A stretch of DNA of 64,000 nucleotides, from positions 61,102 through 125,101 of the forward strand of contig QCJR01000003.1 in NCBI GenBank assembly GCA_003215895.1, given 5' to 3'. A program made the translations under genes and the position numbers. Position 1 is the stretch's first letter; every line of letters starts with the position of its first letter. This document shows, piece after piece, positions 1 to 9,984 of this stretch. Under the pieces are notes generated by a model that saw only the letters and a list, made by a program, of their open reading frames with translations, was not told where the DNA came from and searched no databases. This DNA is from Prochlorococcus sp. AG-409-D14 (GTDB lineage Bacteria > Cyanobacteriota > Cyanobacteriia > PCC-6307 > Cyanobiaceae).

Positions 1-848
1 CTACTAGCTCTACTCACTCCTTTTTCAGAACTAGAAAAGGCAGCATCTTCAATACTGTTAACAGTTTTAGAAGGCCTATTAGATCTATAAGAGGGCTTAG
101 TTGCATCCTCAGAGTTTAGCCTTGAAGATGATGCTTGAGAGAGATTAGGCTCTCCATTCCTTCTTCGACTTGATGTTTGACTGTTGACTGAAGGGCGACT
201 ACCTCGCCTAGTTTCTTGTCGACTAGTTCGCCTATCTCCAAAGCTTGAGGCTCTATCTGAGGACGAATTTGCATTATTAAAACGTCCCATTCTCCTATCT
301 CTTTCATCTCCTCGAGAATTAATTTCTGAAGAACTAATATTTCTCGGTCTTCTACTTACAGCCTGCTCTGGTATTGCCGCCCTCGATGGACGCCTTACAT
401 AATTATCATTATCTGAAAATTCTTCTTGATAATCTTCTCTACCAGAAAATCTTCTACTTATCGTTTGAGACTCGTCAAATCGATCATAATTCCTATCAGA
501 GCCTGAATCAGACAAGCCTTGTCTAGAAGATCTTGGCAACTCAGGTTCATCATCAAAATATGAAGATCTTCGTGCCTGATCGGTTGCAATACCTCTCAAT
601 CGAACACTTTCATAAGCAAAGAAAACAGTAGTTCCTGCAAGCAAAAACTGTCCAAACTGAAGAATGGGATCTAAACGCCATCCTTGAAAAAAGAGTATTC
701 CACCACAGAGCAAGCCAATAGCGGCAAAAAACACATCGTAATCTCTTGCCAATGCTGGCTTAAAAGATCTAAGAAAATATAAGCCAGCTCCGCATACAGC
801 AAGAACTATGCCAACAATGCTGGCCCAATTTAGACTGGCATTGACCAA
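1..848 (-). CDS. ycf66: Ycf66 family membrane protein (3' end outside window)
   Basis: The reading frame opens at 848 and stays open to the window edge, so about 282 residues are visible and the C-terminus is missing. The start is TTG (codon 848-846), chosen because AGAGGG lies at a good distance upstream and because it gives the N-terminus MVNASLNWASIVG typical of picocyanobacterial Ycf66. The first 90 residues hold three hydrophobic segments separated by short loops, such as FFAAIGLLCGGILFFQGW. The rest is a long low-complexity tail rich in Ser, Arg, Glu and Asp, probably disordered. Ycf66 is conserved in cyanobacteria and some plastids; its biochemical role is not established. It lies just downstream of psbX on the same strand. 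Confidence 0.85.
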   Translation of the reverse strand, partial: MVNASLNWASIVGIVLAVCGAGLYFLRSFKPALARDYDVFFAAIGLLCGGILFFQGWRLDPILQFGQFLLAGTTVFFAYESVRLRGIATDQARRSSYFDDEPELPRSSRQGLSDSGSDRNYDRFDESQTISRRFSGREDYQEEFSDNDNYVRRPSRAAIPEQAVSRRPRNISSSEINSRGDERDRRMGRFNNANSSSDRASSFGDRRTSRQETRRGSRPSVNSQTSSRRRNGEPNLSQASSSRLNSEDATKPSYRSNRPSKTVNSIEDAAFSSSEKGVSRAS

Positions 849-931
849 GTTTGCCCTCTTGAATAAACATTTTCAGGTTGAAAACAACCCTATTTTGATC
901 AGTCTATGGCATAAACAGGTGATTGCTAGGG

Positions 932-1102
932 CTATCTACTCAATGCATCTTTTTGACTTACCCAAATCAATGCGGCAGCAGCAGGTGCAACTACCAAAGC
1001 TCCAGCTGCAAGAAAACTCCCTAGCATCCCAACAGCAGAGCTTGTAGCAGCTTCACTAGAAGCTCCAGCACTAAGGAACAAATTTAATAAATGAAAAGCC
1101 AT
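932..1102 (-). CDS. psbX: Photosystem II protein PsbX
   Basis: This is a 56-residue single-helix thylakoid protein. The core [20 protein letters not shown] followed by [12 protein letters not shown] matches the PsbX family: one transmembrane helix, then the conserved VSQKDxLxR tail. PsbX is a peripheral low-molecular-mass subunit of the photosystem II core, linked to quinone turnover around the QB site. The N-terminal 15-20 residues are poorly conserved in the family. It is followed by ycf66 on the same strand after about 80 bp, and the two may be cotranscribed. Confidence 0.9.
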   Translation of the reverse strand: MAFHLLNLFLSAGASSEAATSSAVGMLGSFLAAGALVVAPAAAALIWVSQKDALSR

Positions 1103-1189
1103 TTCAGCTAATTCTTATGCAAGACCGAGTAATCTTAAGCAATAAAAGATGATTTATACCATCTATTCAATAATGCTTTGAGCTTTGTG

Positions 1190-1489
1190 ATGCCTCTGTT
1201 AGTTAAAAGTCTTCCAACCCTACATTTTTTAATGGGTTTTGTAATAGGTTCGCTAACCCTTGCATTCCTTCTGAGAATTATTTTAACTTGGTACCCAAAA
1301 ATAGATTTAAGAACTGGTTTTTGGCCAATTATCTTCTTAACAACTGAACCTGTACTGGTAGCTACGCGAAAAATCGTAGCTCCAATAGGAGGTGTAGATG
1401 TTACTCCTATTATTTGGGTAGGTCTTTTAAGTCTTTTTCGAGAATTGTTTCTTGGTCAACAAGGTTTACTAACTCAAATTATATTTTAA
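1190..1489 (+). CDS. YggT family membrane protein
   Basis: The product has 99 residues from the ATG at 1190; an in-frame TTG at 1178 would add four. It has two hydrophobic regions, around residues 12-35 and 60-85, with the central motif LRIILTWYPKIDL and a following P..T.P.L...R segment, both typical of YggT. Family members are inner-membrane proteins implicated in division or thylakoid and nucleoid organisation (plastid relatives are CCB3/YLMG) and in osmotic tolerance. The exact role here is unknown. The gene converges on accC, with stop codons about 12 bp apart. Confidence 0.8.
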   Translation: MPLLVKSLPTLHFLMGFVIGSLTLAFLLRIILTWYPKIDLRTGFWPIIFLTTEPVLVATRKIVAPIGGVDVTPIIWVGLLSLFRELFLGQQGLLTQIIF

Positions 1490-1501
1490 TCTTTTGGCTA
1501 T

Positions 1502-2845
1502 TTACAGCATTTCTTGTTCAACAAACTTTGTATGAACATCACCTTTTATAAATTCTTTTCTATTCAGTAACTTCAAATGAAAATCAATCGTAGTTGTAAT
1601 GCCTGTGACTGCACATTCATTCAAAGCTCTTTCCATGCGTTTAAGTGCAGCTTCTCTATCTCTTCCCCAAACAATTAATTTTCCTATTAGAGAATCATAA
1701 AAAGGGGGTATATCGTAACCGGTGTAAACATGGCTATCTACCCTGACACCTGGGCCACCAGGAGGCAACCAGCCTGTAATTTTGCCTGGAGAGGGTCTAA
1801 AATTATGACTAGGATCTTCAGCATTAATTCTGCATTCAATTGCATGTCCTTCAAGCTTAATCTCTGATTGACTAGATTGTAATTTTTCTCCTCCAGCAAT
1901 ACGTAATTGTTCTGATATTAGATCCATACCAGTCACTAATTCTGTTACAGGATGCTCCACTTGAATGCGAGTATTCATTTCCATAAAGTAGAAATTTCCT
2001 TGCCTATCCAATAGGAATTCAACGGTCCCAGCACCTTCGTAATTAATACTTTTTGCAGCTGCAACAGCTGCTTCTCCCATTTTCAATCTCAAGTGATCAT
2101 CTAAAGCTGGACTTGGGGATTCCTCTAATAGTTTCTGATGCCGTCTTTGAATCGAGCAATCTCTCTCACCAAGGTGCACAACATTTCCAAAACGATCAGC
2201 AAGAATCTGAACCTCTACATGCCTGGGACGATCAATAAATTTCTCCATATATAGCCCTGGATTACCAAATGCAGCTTCTGCTTCCCCCTGTGCAGCTTTA
2301 AAAAGATTCTCCAATTCATCGGCATGTCCAACCAAACGCATCCCTCTTCCACCACCTCCTGCTGTTGCTTTAATCATTACTGGGTAGCCCATTTCAGAGG
2401 CAAGCTGAGATGCATCTGAAACGCTCTCTAACAGGCCTTCACTTCCGGGAACGGTAGGAACTCCAACCTTCTGCATCGTCGATTTAGCTGTCGACTTATC
2501 ACCCATTGAACGTATTGCATGAGGTGATGGGCCTACAAAAATCAGCCCATGGTCTCCACAAATCTCCGCAAAGCGATCATTCTCAGCTAAAAAGCCATAG
2601 CCAGGATGGATAGCATCAACACCTCTTGATGTTGCTGCAGCTAATATATTGGGAATATTTAGATAACTCTTACTACTAGGCGAATCTCCAACGCAAACAG
2701 CCTCATCAGCGAGTTGAACATGTAGCGCATTTTTATCGACAGTGCTGTAAACAGCAACCGTTGCAATCCCCATCTCACGACAACTACGGAGAATTCTTAA
2801 AGCTATTTCGCCTCGATTAGCTATCAGCAATTTGCCTATGGGCAT
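1502..2845 (-). CDS. accC: Acetyl-CoA carboxylase, biotin carboxylase subunit
   Basis: AccC carries out ATP-dependent carboxylation of biotin on AccB, the first half-reaction of acetyl-CoA carboxylase, which starts fatty acid synthesis. At 447 residues it has the standard length. The order is the N-terminal domain ([13 protein letters not shown]), an ATP-grasp domain with the glycine-rich loop [12 protein letters not shown] at 159-170, the catalytic stretch [15 protein letters not shown] near 285-300, and the C-terminal biotin carboxylase domain with ECRINAEDP. All expected motifs are present. The gene stands alone here, not next to accB. Confidence 0.97.
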   Translation of the reverse strand: MPIGKLLIANRGEIALRILRSCREMGIATVAVYSTVDKNALHVQLADEAVCVGDSPSSKSYLNIPNILAAATSRGVDAIHPGYGFLAENDRFAEICGDHGLIFVGPSPHAIRSMGDKSTAKSTMQKVGVPTVPGSEGLLESVSDASQLASEMGYPVMIKATAGGGGRGMRLVGHADELENLFKAAQGEAEAAFGNPGLYMEKFIDRPRHVEVQILADRFGNVVHLGERDCSIQRRHQKLLEESPSPALDDHLRLKMGEAAVAAAKSINYEGAGTVEFLLDRQGNFYFMEMNTRIQVEHPVTELVTGMDLISEQLRIAGGEKLQSSQSEIKLEGHAIECRINAEDPSHNFRPSPGKITGWLPPGGPGVRVDSHVYTGYDIPPFYDSLIGKLIVWGRDREAALKRMERALNECAVTGITTTIDFHLKLLNRKEFIKGDVHTKFVEQEML

Positions 2846-2971
2846 TCAAATTTATTACGGCCTCAGGCGGATCGTATCAGTATCAGTGCCCAAGACAGAA
2901 ACGCATTAAGTAGAAGCTTAATAGGTTTAGCATTATGATGAAGGTTACTTAGTGATTAACTGAGTTAATTT

Positions 2972-3053
2972 GCGGATGTGGCGGAATTGGTATACGCGCA
3001 TGTCTAAGGAACATGTGGCTTCGGCCTTGCGAGTTCAAGTCTCGCCATCCGCA
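2972..3053 (+). tRNA. tRNA-Leu, anticodon read as AAG
   Basis: The cloverleaf is complete. The acceptor stem is GCGGATG/CATCCGC with discriminator A; the D stem is GCG/CGC; the anticodon stem is CATGT/ACATG around the 7-nt loop CTAAGGA. The long class II variable arm has stem GGC/GCC with loop TTCG, and the T arm is GCGAG/CTCGC with TTCAAGT. The loop puts A-A-G at positions 34-36, so it should read CUU, and CUN more broadly if A34 is deaminated to inosine. No CCA is encoded. Confidence 0.93.
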
Positions 3054-3080
3054 TTTTTCAAAACTAATACTCATCAATAA

Positions 3081-4352
3081 ATGAGTAATGATCCTTCAGC
3101 AATTATCTTTGTCTCAAATGGACCTGGTGAACTAACTACTTGGGTTAAGCCACTTGCTAAAGAGCTTCACAAACAAATTGAGTTAAGACCGAAAGCCAAG
3201 ACATCTTCCATGTCCCTAAATCTTGTATTGGTTCCTTGCCCGAACGCAACTGGTAATGAAAATCTGGTTGCAACAGAATGGCTGCAATTTGAAAATATAA
3301 TAAAAGCAAAAAACTTCTGGGAGCTTCTTATAAAACCAAAAAAATTTTGTTCTTGGCCCTCAAAAGGATTAGTTATTTTTTTAGGAGGAGATCAATTTTG
3401 GAGCGTTCTTCTTTCAGCAAGATTGGGATATTTACATATGACATATGCAGAATGGATCGCAAGATGGCCTTTTTGGAATAATCGTATTGTCGCGATGTCG
3501 GAAAGTATCGTTGAGAAATTACCAAGATATATTCAAAGTCGTTGCTCAGTAATAGGAGACCTGACAGCTGACTTAACAGAAACTGCAATAATTGATGATC
3601 CACTCCCCTCAGGAAAGTGGATTGCTCTCATGCCAGGTTCAAAAAGCGCCAAGCTAAAAATTGGAATACCTTTTTTTCTTGATGTGGCTGATAAAATATC
3701 TAAATTAATGCCAGATTGTCAATTTCTAATCCCTATTGCTCCCACGACAAATTTAGATGAAATTAAATACTTTGCTAGTCGAAAAAATCCAATTGCAAAA
3801 CAATATAACTCTGGCATAAAATCAATAACTAAGCCCAATAATAAAAAAGAAAGAGGAATATTAATAACAAATAATTCGACAGTTATTTTAGTACAAGAAA
3901 AGCATCCAGCATATAGTGATCTCAGCCAGTGTGATATAGCACTAACGACAGTAGGAGCAAATACCGCTGAACTTGGATCATTAAATATTCCTATGATAGT
4001 TGTTTTACCTACACAACACATTTTAGCTATGGATGCATGGGATGGTTTGGTAGGATTAATAGCTAGATTACCAATTTTAAAATGGTGCATAGGTTTGTTA
4101 ATTAGCTTAGTTAAATTGAGAAAAAGAGGATTTTTGGCTTGGCCTAATATATCTGCAAAAAGAATGATTGTCCCTGAGAGAATTGGACATATAAAAACTA
4201 CACAAATCGCGGAAGAAACTGTTGATTGGCTAAATTCACCTTCAAGACTTGCTGGGCAAAAAGAGGACCTACAAGCACTTAGAGGTGCCAAAGGCGCAAG
4301 ACAAAAATTCTGTAAAGAAATTATTAATCTTCTAGAAGAAAAAAACCTTTAG
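3081..4352 (+). CDS. Lipid-A-disaccharide synthase-related protein
   Basis: The 423-residue product belongs to the cyanobacterial family related to LpxB (a GT-B-like glycosyltransferase fold). The N-terminal SNGPGELTTWVKPLA is a family signature that replaces the LxAGExSGD of true LpxB. Later come LMPGSKSAKL near residue 185 and the nucleotide-sugar-side motif TTVGANTAELGSLNIPM near 295. A hydrophobic region around 330-350 suggests membrane association. The true substrate is not established. The gene begins 27 bp after the tRNA-Leu and ends 5 bp from the convergent PRC-barrel gene. Confidence 0.75.
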   Translation: MSNDPSAIIFVSNGPGELTTWVKPLAKELHKQIELRPKAKTSSMSLNLVLVPCPNATGNENLVATEWLQFENIIKAKNFWELLIKPKKFCSWPSKGLVIFLGGDQFWSVLLSARLGYLHMTYAEWIARWPFWNNRIVAMSESIVEKLPRYIQSRCSVIGDLTADLTETAIIDDPLPSGKWIALMPGSKSAKLKIGIPFFLDVADKISKLMPDCQFLIPIAPTTNLDEIKYFASRKNPIAKQYNSGIKSITKPNNKKERGILITNNSTVILVQEKHPAYSDLSQCDIALTTVGANTAELGSLNIPMIVVLPTQHILAMDAWDGLVGLIARLPILKWCIGLLISLVKLRKRGFLAWPNISAKRMIVPERIGHIKTTQIAEETVDWLNSPSRLAGQKEDLQALRGAKGARQKFCKEIINLLEEKNL

Positions 4353-4357
4353 GTTAA

Positions 4358-5401
4358 TCACCAAGGATCTTCAATATCTAAATTTTCTTTATCATTAGAT
4401 AAAGAATTCTTAGGGTTTTTTATATATGGTTTTTCTATAGGTTCAACATCTAAAGGTTCTTCATCTCTGATAATTTTCGGCATATTTTTTATATTTCGAG
4501 ATGATATTTTTGATTTCAATTTATCAGATCTAGTTGTGAATTTTGATTCATTATAATTTACTTCATCTTCATCTATTTCTGAATAAATTGAAGACCGATT
4601 AGGTTCATCTAAATATCTTAACTCTTGATTATATTGTTCTTCTTCTGAATCTTGTAATTCTACATATTCCATCTCTTCGTCTTCAAATATTTCCTCTTGA
4701 GATTGTTCTAGAAGTTTTTGATCATCATTTACACTTTCTCCAGAAGTCAATTGATTCTCAACTGGAACGAGATTAACTCTATACCTTTCTCTTTCGCTTT
4801 CTTCCCATCCAGAATTACCTACACCAAGCTTTTCCAGAAAACCACTATTTAATTGTTTTAATTTCTCTTCCGCGCCCTCATAAACAATAATTCGATCTGG
4901 ACCACTACTTACAATTTCATCAACAGGCATTTCCCAAGTACTTAAAACCCCTTCACCTAATAATGGAACGCCTAGTGCTCCCATAACGAGAGTAAGTAAT
5001 TCTCCAGTTTCAATATCAAAAGAAAAGCCAAGTACTCTCCCCAACTGATCTCCAGATTCAGTAATAACCTGACAATTGATAACTTTATTAAATCTTTCAG
5101 GAACAAAATTTTCGCTTAAAGAATCTATTGTGTCTACCAAAATGACATCACCTACTTGACGAATCTGATCAAGGGGAAGCCATCTTGGTAACCCTGGTAA
5201 AAAACGTGTTAGAGGATTATCTCTTAGTCCCAAAGCAACAACTTCTCTACGATCAATATCAACAACAACCTCTCCTACAAGTCCCAATCTGCGCCCTGTA
5301 TCACGAGTAATAACCTGAGTCCCCATTAACTCAGAGCGAAGCCATAATCTGTCACTTGGGACAGCAGATGTTGATTCCTGTGGGGCTTGAGTATTGGTCA
5401 A
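4358..5401 (-). CDS. Tandem PRC-barrel domain protein
   Basis: The 347-residue product has two PRC-barrel domains: about 22-95 (WLRSELMGTQVITRDTGRRL, then EVVVDIDRREVVALGL) and about 107-175 (QVITESGDQLGRVLGFSFD, then GELLTLVMG). A strongly acidic, low-complexity C-terminal half follows (Glu/Asp runs around 225-290). PRC-barrels mediate protein interactions in photosynthetic reaction-centre H subunits and in RimM; in cyanobacteria such proteins are often thylakoid-associated. The partner here is unknown. It lies just downstream of smc on the same strand, 58 bp away. Confidence 0.75.
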   Translation of the reverse strand: MTNTQAPQESTSAVPSDRLWLRSELMGTQVITRDTGRRLGLVGEVVVDIDRREVVALGLRDNPLTRFLPGLPRWLPLDQIRQVGDVILVDTIDSLSENFVPERFNKVINCQVITESGDQLGRVLGFSFDIETGELLTLVMGALGVPLLGEGVLSTWEMPVDEIVSSGPDRIIVYEGAEEKLKQLNSGFLEKLGVGNSGWEESERERYRVNLVPVENQLTSGESVNDDQKLLEQSQEEIFEDEEMEYVELQDSEEEQYNQELRYLDEPNRSSIYSEIDEDEVNYNESKFTTRSDKLKSKISSRNIKNMPKIIRDEEPLDVEPIEKPYIKNPKNSLSNDKENLDIEDPW

Positions 5402-5459
5402 CTCAAATATGCAAAGATTTGATTAGTAGAACCATATTGGACCATATTAGTAAATTCAA

Positions 5460-8400
5460 TCAAGCTGCGATAGGCAACCCAACAACTTGAGTGTGATTTC
5501 CCCTGGCTTGGGTAACTCCTATGGTCCTCATTGAGGCCCCAATCATAGGCCTCCTATGACTTACGACAAGAAATTGAGCATGTAAAGCTTGTTGAGCTAT
5601 TAAAGCAGCTAATCTTTCTACATTAACTCCGTCCAAGAAACTATCTACTTCATCAAGAGCATAAAAAGGTGATGGTCTAAAACGTTGTAATGCAAAAAGA
5701 AAGCTCAAAGCAGTTAAAGATTTTTCTCCACCTGACATCGCTGCAAGCCTTCTTACAGGCTTACCTTTTGGATGCGCAACCAAAGTCAAGCCACCTTCCA
5801 AAGGTTCTTCAGGGTTTTCAAGTTGCAAATGTCCATCCCCTTCAGAAAGGCTTGCAAAAATATCACGAAAATGTACATCAACTGCCTGAAAAGCCTCCAT
5901 AAAGGCCTCTTGACGCAAAGTTGAAACTGTCTCTATCCTTAGCAATAGCTCTGATCTTTCATCGGTTAAAACTTGAAGTCTATTTTCAAGTTCATTCAGC
6001 CTCTCTTCTAATTTAGCCAATTCTTCCAGTGCAAGCATATTCACAGGTTCCAAGTCTTCCATTCTTTTTTGCAAAGTATCCAAGTGAGAAAGTAAAGCCT
6101 TTAAGCCATTATCTCTGATTTCATCTGAGATCAGGGGAATGGGGTTCGGAAGCTTGTTCTCCAATTCAGTACAACGAATGCTTTCCCTTCTGATTTCTTC
6201 CGTCATATTTTTTTGATCTTCTCTTAAACGTTCGAGACTCCATTGAAGTTCTTGCAGAAATAGCCGTTTTTTTGCTACATCGGCTTCGACCATATCTCGT
6301 TCTCGTCGTTGCTCACCAAAGCGTGTTTCTAGATCTTTTTGTTGACTGATCAAATCTTGACGATTGGTATTAAGTAGATCATTTTGCTCTCGCCAACTCA
6401 TATGAGAAGTTGCAAGAGTCTCTATAGAATCTTTTAAACGTTTTTCTTCGCTTATTAAAGAATTTTCTTGATCTTTTAATCGATCAATTGCAAGCTTATT
6501 TTGAGATTGCTGATTTAAAATCTCATCTCTTTTAGTTCTAGCAGAAAGAAGGTTTTTATCAGCATCTTCTAGATCATTTTGTAATTTAGACCATACAGAT
6601 GAATCGCTAGATTTATCTATTGTTTTCTCTTCCTTTTCAATTTCTAATAAATCAATCTCTAAAGGTTGAATAATAAAATTAATAGAATCTAATTGCAATA
6701 GTTTTTCTTTTTTAGATTTTTGAAGATCATTAATCCTTTTTGAGCGAGAACTCTGTCGTTCTAATAAAGGTGAATTTGATCTTTTAGAAGTTGCTCTTTC
6801 TGCATCAAGTGCGGCTTTCTTCTGTTCTAATTGACTTAGATCATTTCTTAAATTATCTAGCTTATGGATGAGTTGATTTTCGTTCTTTTGACATTTGACT
6901 AGAGTCTCCCCAACTTCCAATAATCTATTCTTCAATAGATCACAATCATCACTATCTTTTACTCTTCCAAAGCTCAAACCTAATCCTCTGTTATTTAAAC
7001 TTCCACCAGTCATCGCTCCACTCTTCTCTAACAATTCACCATCTAAAGTAACAGCTCTTTTATTACCAATTTGATCACGAGCTGATGACAAGTCATTAAA
7101 AACAATAGTCTCACCAAATACATACAAGAAAACATTTTGATATATTGAATCAAATTTAATCAAGTCAATAGCCTTTCCAATTAATCCAGTATTTTTATTA
7201 AGAGTAGTATTAACATATCTCTGAAATACGTCAGACCTATTTTGAGAGTTTTTTAAAATCTTATTAAGAGGTAAAAAAGTCAATCTTCCAGCCTTTTTTC
7301 GTTTCAAAAGATCAATTGCCTTTGCAGCAATTCGATCGCTATCCACAACAACTTGGCCAAGCCTTGAACCAGCAGCCACTTCAAGAGCAATCCTGTAACG
7401 ATCATCAACTTCACCTAAGTTAGCAACAGGTCCATGTATACCTTCTAAGCCAGATTTTAATAACAAAGTTATTGCATTAGTCCCTCGACTTTCAGATATA
7501 ATTTCTTTCCTGCTTTCTAAACGAGCAATATCATTTTGAAGATTTGCTTGTTCTTTTTCTAATCTATATTTAGTACGATCTTGTATACCTTTCTCAGATA
7601 CTAATACTTGAAATTCATCTTTTTTAATAGACATTAAATCTAAAATTTTATCCCACTCTTTATTAAGATTATTAATTTCTATATGTACTTTTTCATTGGA
7701 AGATTCATCAGCTTTTTGATCCGTTTCTAATTCTTTTAAAATAACATTTAATTGCAATAAACTTTCTTCAATATTTTGTTTCTCTAGTCTTTTGGGATCT
7801 AATTTTAATCGAATTCTATTTATTTCATCTCTGGCTTTCTGATGTTTTTCTATCCATTCTCCGGAACGACCTGCAACATCGGAAAGCTTCCTTCTAGAGG
7901 ATTCAACCCAAGCCTCAGCCTCTTTACACCTTAAGTCAGCCTCTTCGAGTTCTTTAGGATTGATCGCTTTCAATTTATTTTGTAAATCAGTTTGATAATC
8001 TTTCTTTTTCTGTTGAAGATTATTTCTATATTCCTGTAATTTTTCTCCTTCATTTTTATGATTAAGGCCCTGTCTTTCTAGCTCTCTATGTTGAGATTCA
8101 ATACCTGCTAGTTTACCTTGAACCGCAAGTAATTGATCTTCACCTAGTTCTTTAACATTTTTTTGTAAAATATTTAATTTTTCAATAGATTTACTTAAAT
8201 CATTTTCATGATCAAGTAACTTTTCTGAATCTATTTTTTCTTTTTTCATCAATTCTTTATTATCTATATCTAATTTTTCTAATCCCCTTTTTGCATCTTC
8301 ATAGGATAAAACTAATTCTTGCTCTCTACCTATCAATAACTGATTTTTTAGGTCTTTGTATAAACGTGCTTTCTCGCAATCTTTTTGCAAACGCTGTTTT

Positions 8401-9065
8401 GAAAGCATCAGTTCTTGTTCAACTATCCGACAACGTTCCTGCCTTTCATAAACATCATCCAGCTTTGTACGAGTTTGATCAATACGAGTATCAAATAGTG
8501 CAACCCCAGCGAGTTCGTCAATCAAACCTCTACGATCTTTATTGCTCATAGAAACAATTCGAGTAACATCACCTTGCATAACAACATTGCTCCCTTCAGG
8601 ATCAATCCTTAGACGCCTTAATTGGGTTTGTAATTGCTGCAAATTACAAGTCTCTCCATCTGCAGTGTAAGTAGAAGAATATGACCCCCCTGGCATAACT
8701 TTTAATCTTCTGGAAACTGTCCATTCTTTTTGATCAGGCTTAATCCAAGGACCTTCCTCACTAGGTTCGATCCCATCTTCTGCTTCATCTGGCTGCCAAT
8801 CACTTAAATCAAATTTTACAGTTACTTTAGTTTCCGAAGATTTTCCAGCTTTTAAAACTCCACTATTAACTAGGTCAGGTAATCTGTCTGCTCTCATGCC
8901 TCGACTATTTGCCAGGCCTAAACAAAACAAAACTCCATCAAGAATATTGCTTTTGCCTGAACCATTTGGACCTGTAACAACTGTAAATCCCTCTTCCAAT
9001 GGAATCGACATCGATCCACCAAAGGACTTGAAATGAGACAAATCTACGTGATTGATATGGACCAA
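5460..9065 (-). CDS. smc: Chromosome segregation/condensation ATPase SMC
   Basis: SMC is a 1201-residue DNA-organising ATPase, the core of bacterial condensin. The N-terminal head has the Walker A GPNGSGKSN at 32-40. Two long coiled-coil arms (about 165-500 and 680-1030) flank a hinge around 515-670 with GLEGIHGPVANLG and LDGELLEKSGAMTGGS. The C-terminal head has the ABC signature LAAMSGGEKSLTALSFLF and the Walker B YALDEVDSFLD. Length and domain order are normal. ScpA and ScpB are not in this window. Confidence 0.97.
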   Translation of the reverse strand: MVHINHVDLSHFKSFGGSMSIPLEEGFTVVTGPNGSGKSNILDGVLFCLGLANSRGMRADRLPDLVNSGVLKAGKSSETKVTVKFDLSDWQPDEAEDGIEPSEEGPWIKPDQKEWTVSRRLKVMPGGSYSSTYTADGETCNLQQLQTQLRRLRIDPEGSNVVMQGDVTRIVSMSNKDRRGLIDELAGVALFDTRIDQTRTKLDDVYERQERCRIVEQELMLSKQRLQKDCEKARLYKDLKNQLLIGREQELVLSYEDAKRGLEKLDIDNKELMKKEKIDSEKLLDHENDLSKSIEKLNILQKNVKELGEDQLLAVQGKLAGIESQHRELERQGLNHKNEGEKLQEYRNNLQQKKKDYQTDLQNKLKAINPKELEEADLRCKEAEAWVESSRRKLSDVAGRSGEWIEKHQKARDEINRIRLKLDPKRLEKQNIEESLLQLNVILKELETDQKADESSNEKVHIEINNLNKEWDKILDLMSIKKDEFQVLVSEKGIQDRTKYRLEKEQANLQNDIARLESRKEIISESRGTNAITLLLKSGLEGIHGPVANLGEVDDRYRIALEVAAGSRLGQVVVDSDRIAAKAIDLLKRKKAGRLTFLPLNKILKNSQNRSDVFQRYVNTTLNKNTGLIGKAIDLIKFDSIYQNVFLYVFGETIVFNDLSSARDQIGNKRAVTLDGELLEKSGAMTGGSLNNRGLGLSFGRVKDSDDCDLLKNRLLEVGETLVKCQKNENQLIHKLDNLRNDLSQLEQKKAALDAERATSKRSNSPLLERQSSRSKRINDLQKSKKEKLLQLDSINFIIQPLEIDLLEIEKEEKTIDKSSDSSVWSKLQNDLEDADKNLLSARTKRDEILNQQSQNKLAIDRLKDQENSLISEEKRLKDSIETLATSHMSWREQNDLLNTNRQDLISQQKDLETRFGEQRRERDMVEADVAKKRLFLQELQWSLERLREDQKNMTEEIRRESIRCTELENKLPNPIPLISDEIRDNGLKALLSHLDTLQKRMEDLEPVNMLALEELAKLEERLNELENRLQVLTDERSELLLRIETVSTLRQEAFMEAFQAVDVHFRDIFASLSEGDGHLQLENPEEPLEGGLTLVAHPKGKPVRRLAAMSGGEKSLTALSFLFALQRFRPSPFYALDEVDSFLDGVNVERLAALIAQQALHAQFLVVSHRRPMIGASMRTIGVTQARGNHTQVVGLPIAA

Positions 9066-9141
9066 CAGAATGCATCCACAATATGAATGACGTTAGCGAA
9101 ATATCAGAGAAACTCAAGTCTTTCTAAGTCAGAAGAAATAA

Positions 9142-9582
9142 TTACTTTTTTTTACTGAAAATTCTGCAACCATTTTCATCAATTACCAAATCCACTTCAA
9201 GCTTGTCCCATATCAGCGATAAATTTATATAACTACTTTCGACTGTTGAAAAAGATTGCGAAAAAATGCCTTGCTTGATTCTCGTTGCAACTCCTCTATT
9301 ACCTGAAACAATCTTTTCTTCGACATCAAGCCAGTAAAGATTATGAGGTGCGATACAAACGGAATTAACATAGGGTCCATCCAATAATGGAATTTCGCTT
9401 AAACGCCAAGTTCTGCAAAAATCTTTATCTTCTAAAAGTAAATCAAAATGAATACCATTAATGTCACCTGGTGATCCAATGTGTTTCAACAAAACCCACC
9501 TAAAAAGATTTTTTTTTTCAACAAAATTACTCAATTGAACAATATTAAACAACCAAGACAGGAAGTTTGCATAAAAAAACAC
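9142..9582 (-). CDS. Uncharacterised protein, LigD phosphoesterase-like
   Basis: The product has 146 residues from the first ATG; the conserved part starts near residue 29 (RWVLLKHIG), so an internal start such as TTG at codon 17 is possible. The segment GIHFDLLLEDKDFCRTWRL resembles the H-x-D-x-x-L-E...TWxx core of the stand-alone family related to the 3'-phosphoesterase domain of LigD. I do not see enough of the catalytic His/Arg set to claim activity. A run of A residues at 9510-9520 encodes KKK and could be slippage-prone. It lies downstream of smc's start on the same strand. Confidence 0.6.
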   Translation of the reverse strand: MFFYANFLSWLFNIVQLSNFVEKKNLFRWVLLKHIGSPGDINGIHFDLLLEDKDFCRTWRLSEIPLLDGPYVNSVCIAPHNLYWLDVEEKIVSGNRGVATRIKQGIFSQSFSTVESSYINLSLIWDKLEVDLVIDENGCRIFSKKK

Positions 9583-9629
9583 TGCAGGAGATAAATCTCC
9601 TCAATTGGAATTGCTTAACGATAAGTTTT

Positions 9630-9767
9630 TTAGCTTTTAGCCTCAGGTACAAACCTTAAAGCGATTAAAAGAAGACTTCCAGCACCTGCTATTGCAGCTA
9701 AAATCAGGCCAAAGTCAGTAGGGATTGTATTAGAAGCAAAAACCATTGATGAAATTCCGACGCCCAT
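9630..9767 (-). CDS. Small single-helix membrane protein
   Basis: The product has 45 residues from ATG 9767 or 38 from ATG 9746. One transmembrane helix (FGLILAAIAGAGSLLLIALRF) is followed by a short VPEAKS tail. The shape resembles small photosystem or cytochrome b6f subunits, but no match to PsaI/J/M, PsbK/M/T/Y or PetG/L/M/N is recognised. The codon pattern and clean hydrophobic helix favour a real gene. No strong Shine-Dalgarno sequence is visible; GGAA precedes the second ATG. Confidence 0.6.
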   Translation of the reverse strand: MGVGISSMVFASNTIPTDFGLILAAIAGAGSLLLIALRFVPEAKS

Positions 9768-9984
9768 GGGTCTATAAGGAGATACCCATGACGTTTAGCA
9801 CTATAAGTATTCGAATAGCAATATTTGTAAGCAAAGACGACGAAATATCCTTATGAAATTTTGGACTTCAAACATTTAGAACTCCAAAAAAAGAATTCTT
9901 TTCAGGCTACTTTAAAAATTGAATTACATTAAGGGGTTTCGATTAGAGCAATATCTCTCTATTCTTTAATAAACCTTTAGGTTT

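Noticed and set aside
3719..4291. 190-codon minus-strand frame
   Set aside because: It lies wholly inside the LpxB-related gene on the other strand and has no independent start signal or motif.
9788..9856. 22-codon plus-strand frame with AAGGAG upstream
   Set aside because: The good ribosome-binding site may be coincidence; the peptide is short, unremarkable and lies in the upstream region of the opposite-strand small membrane gene.
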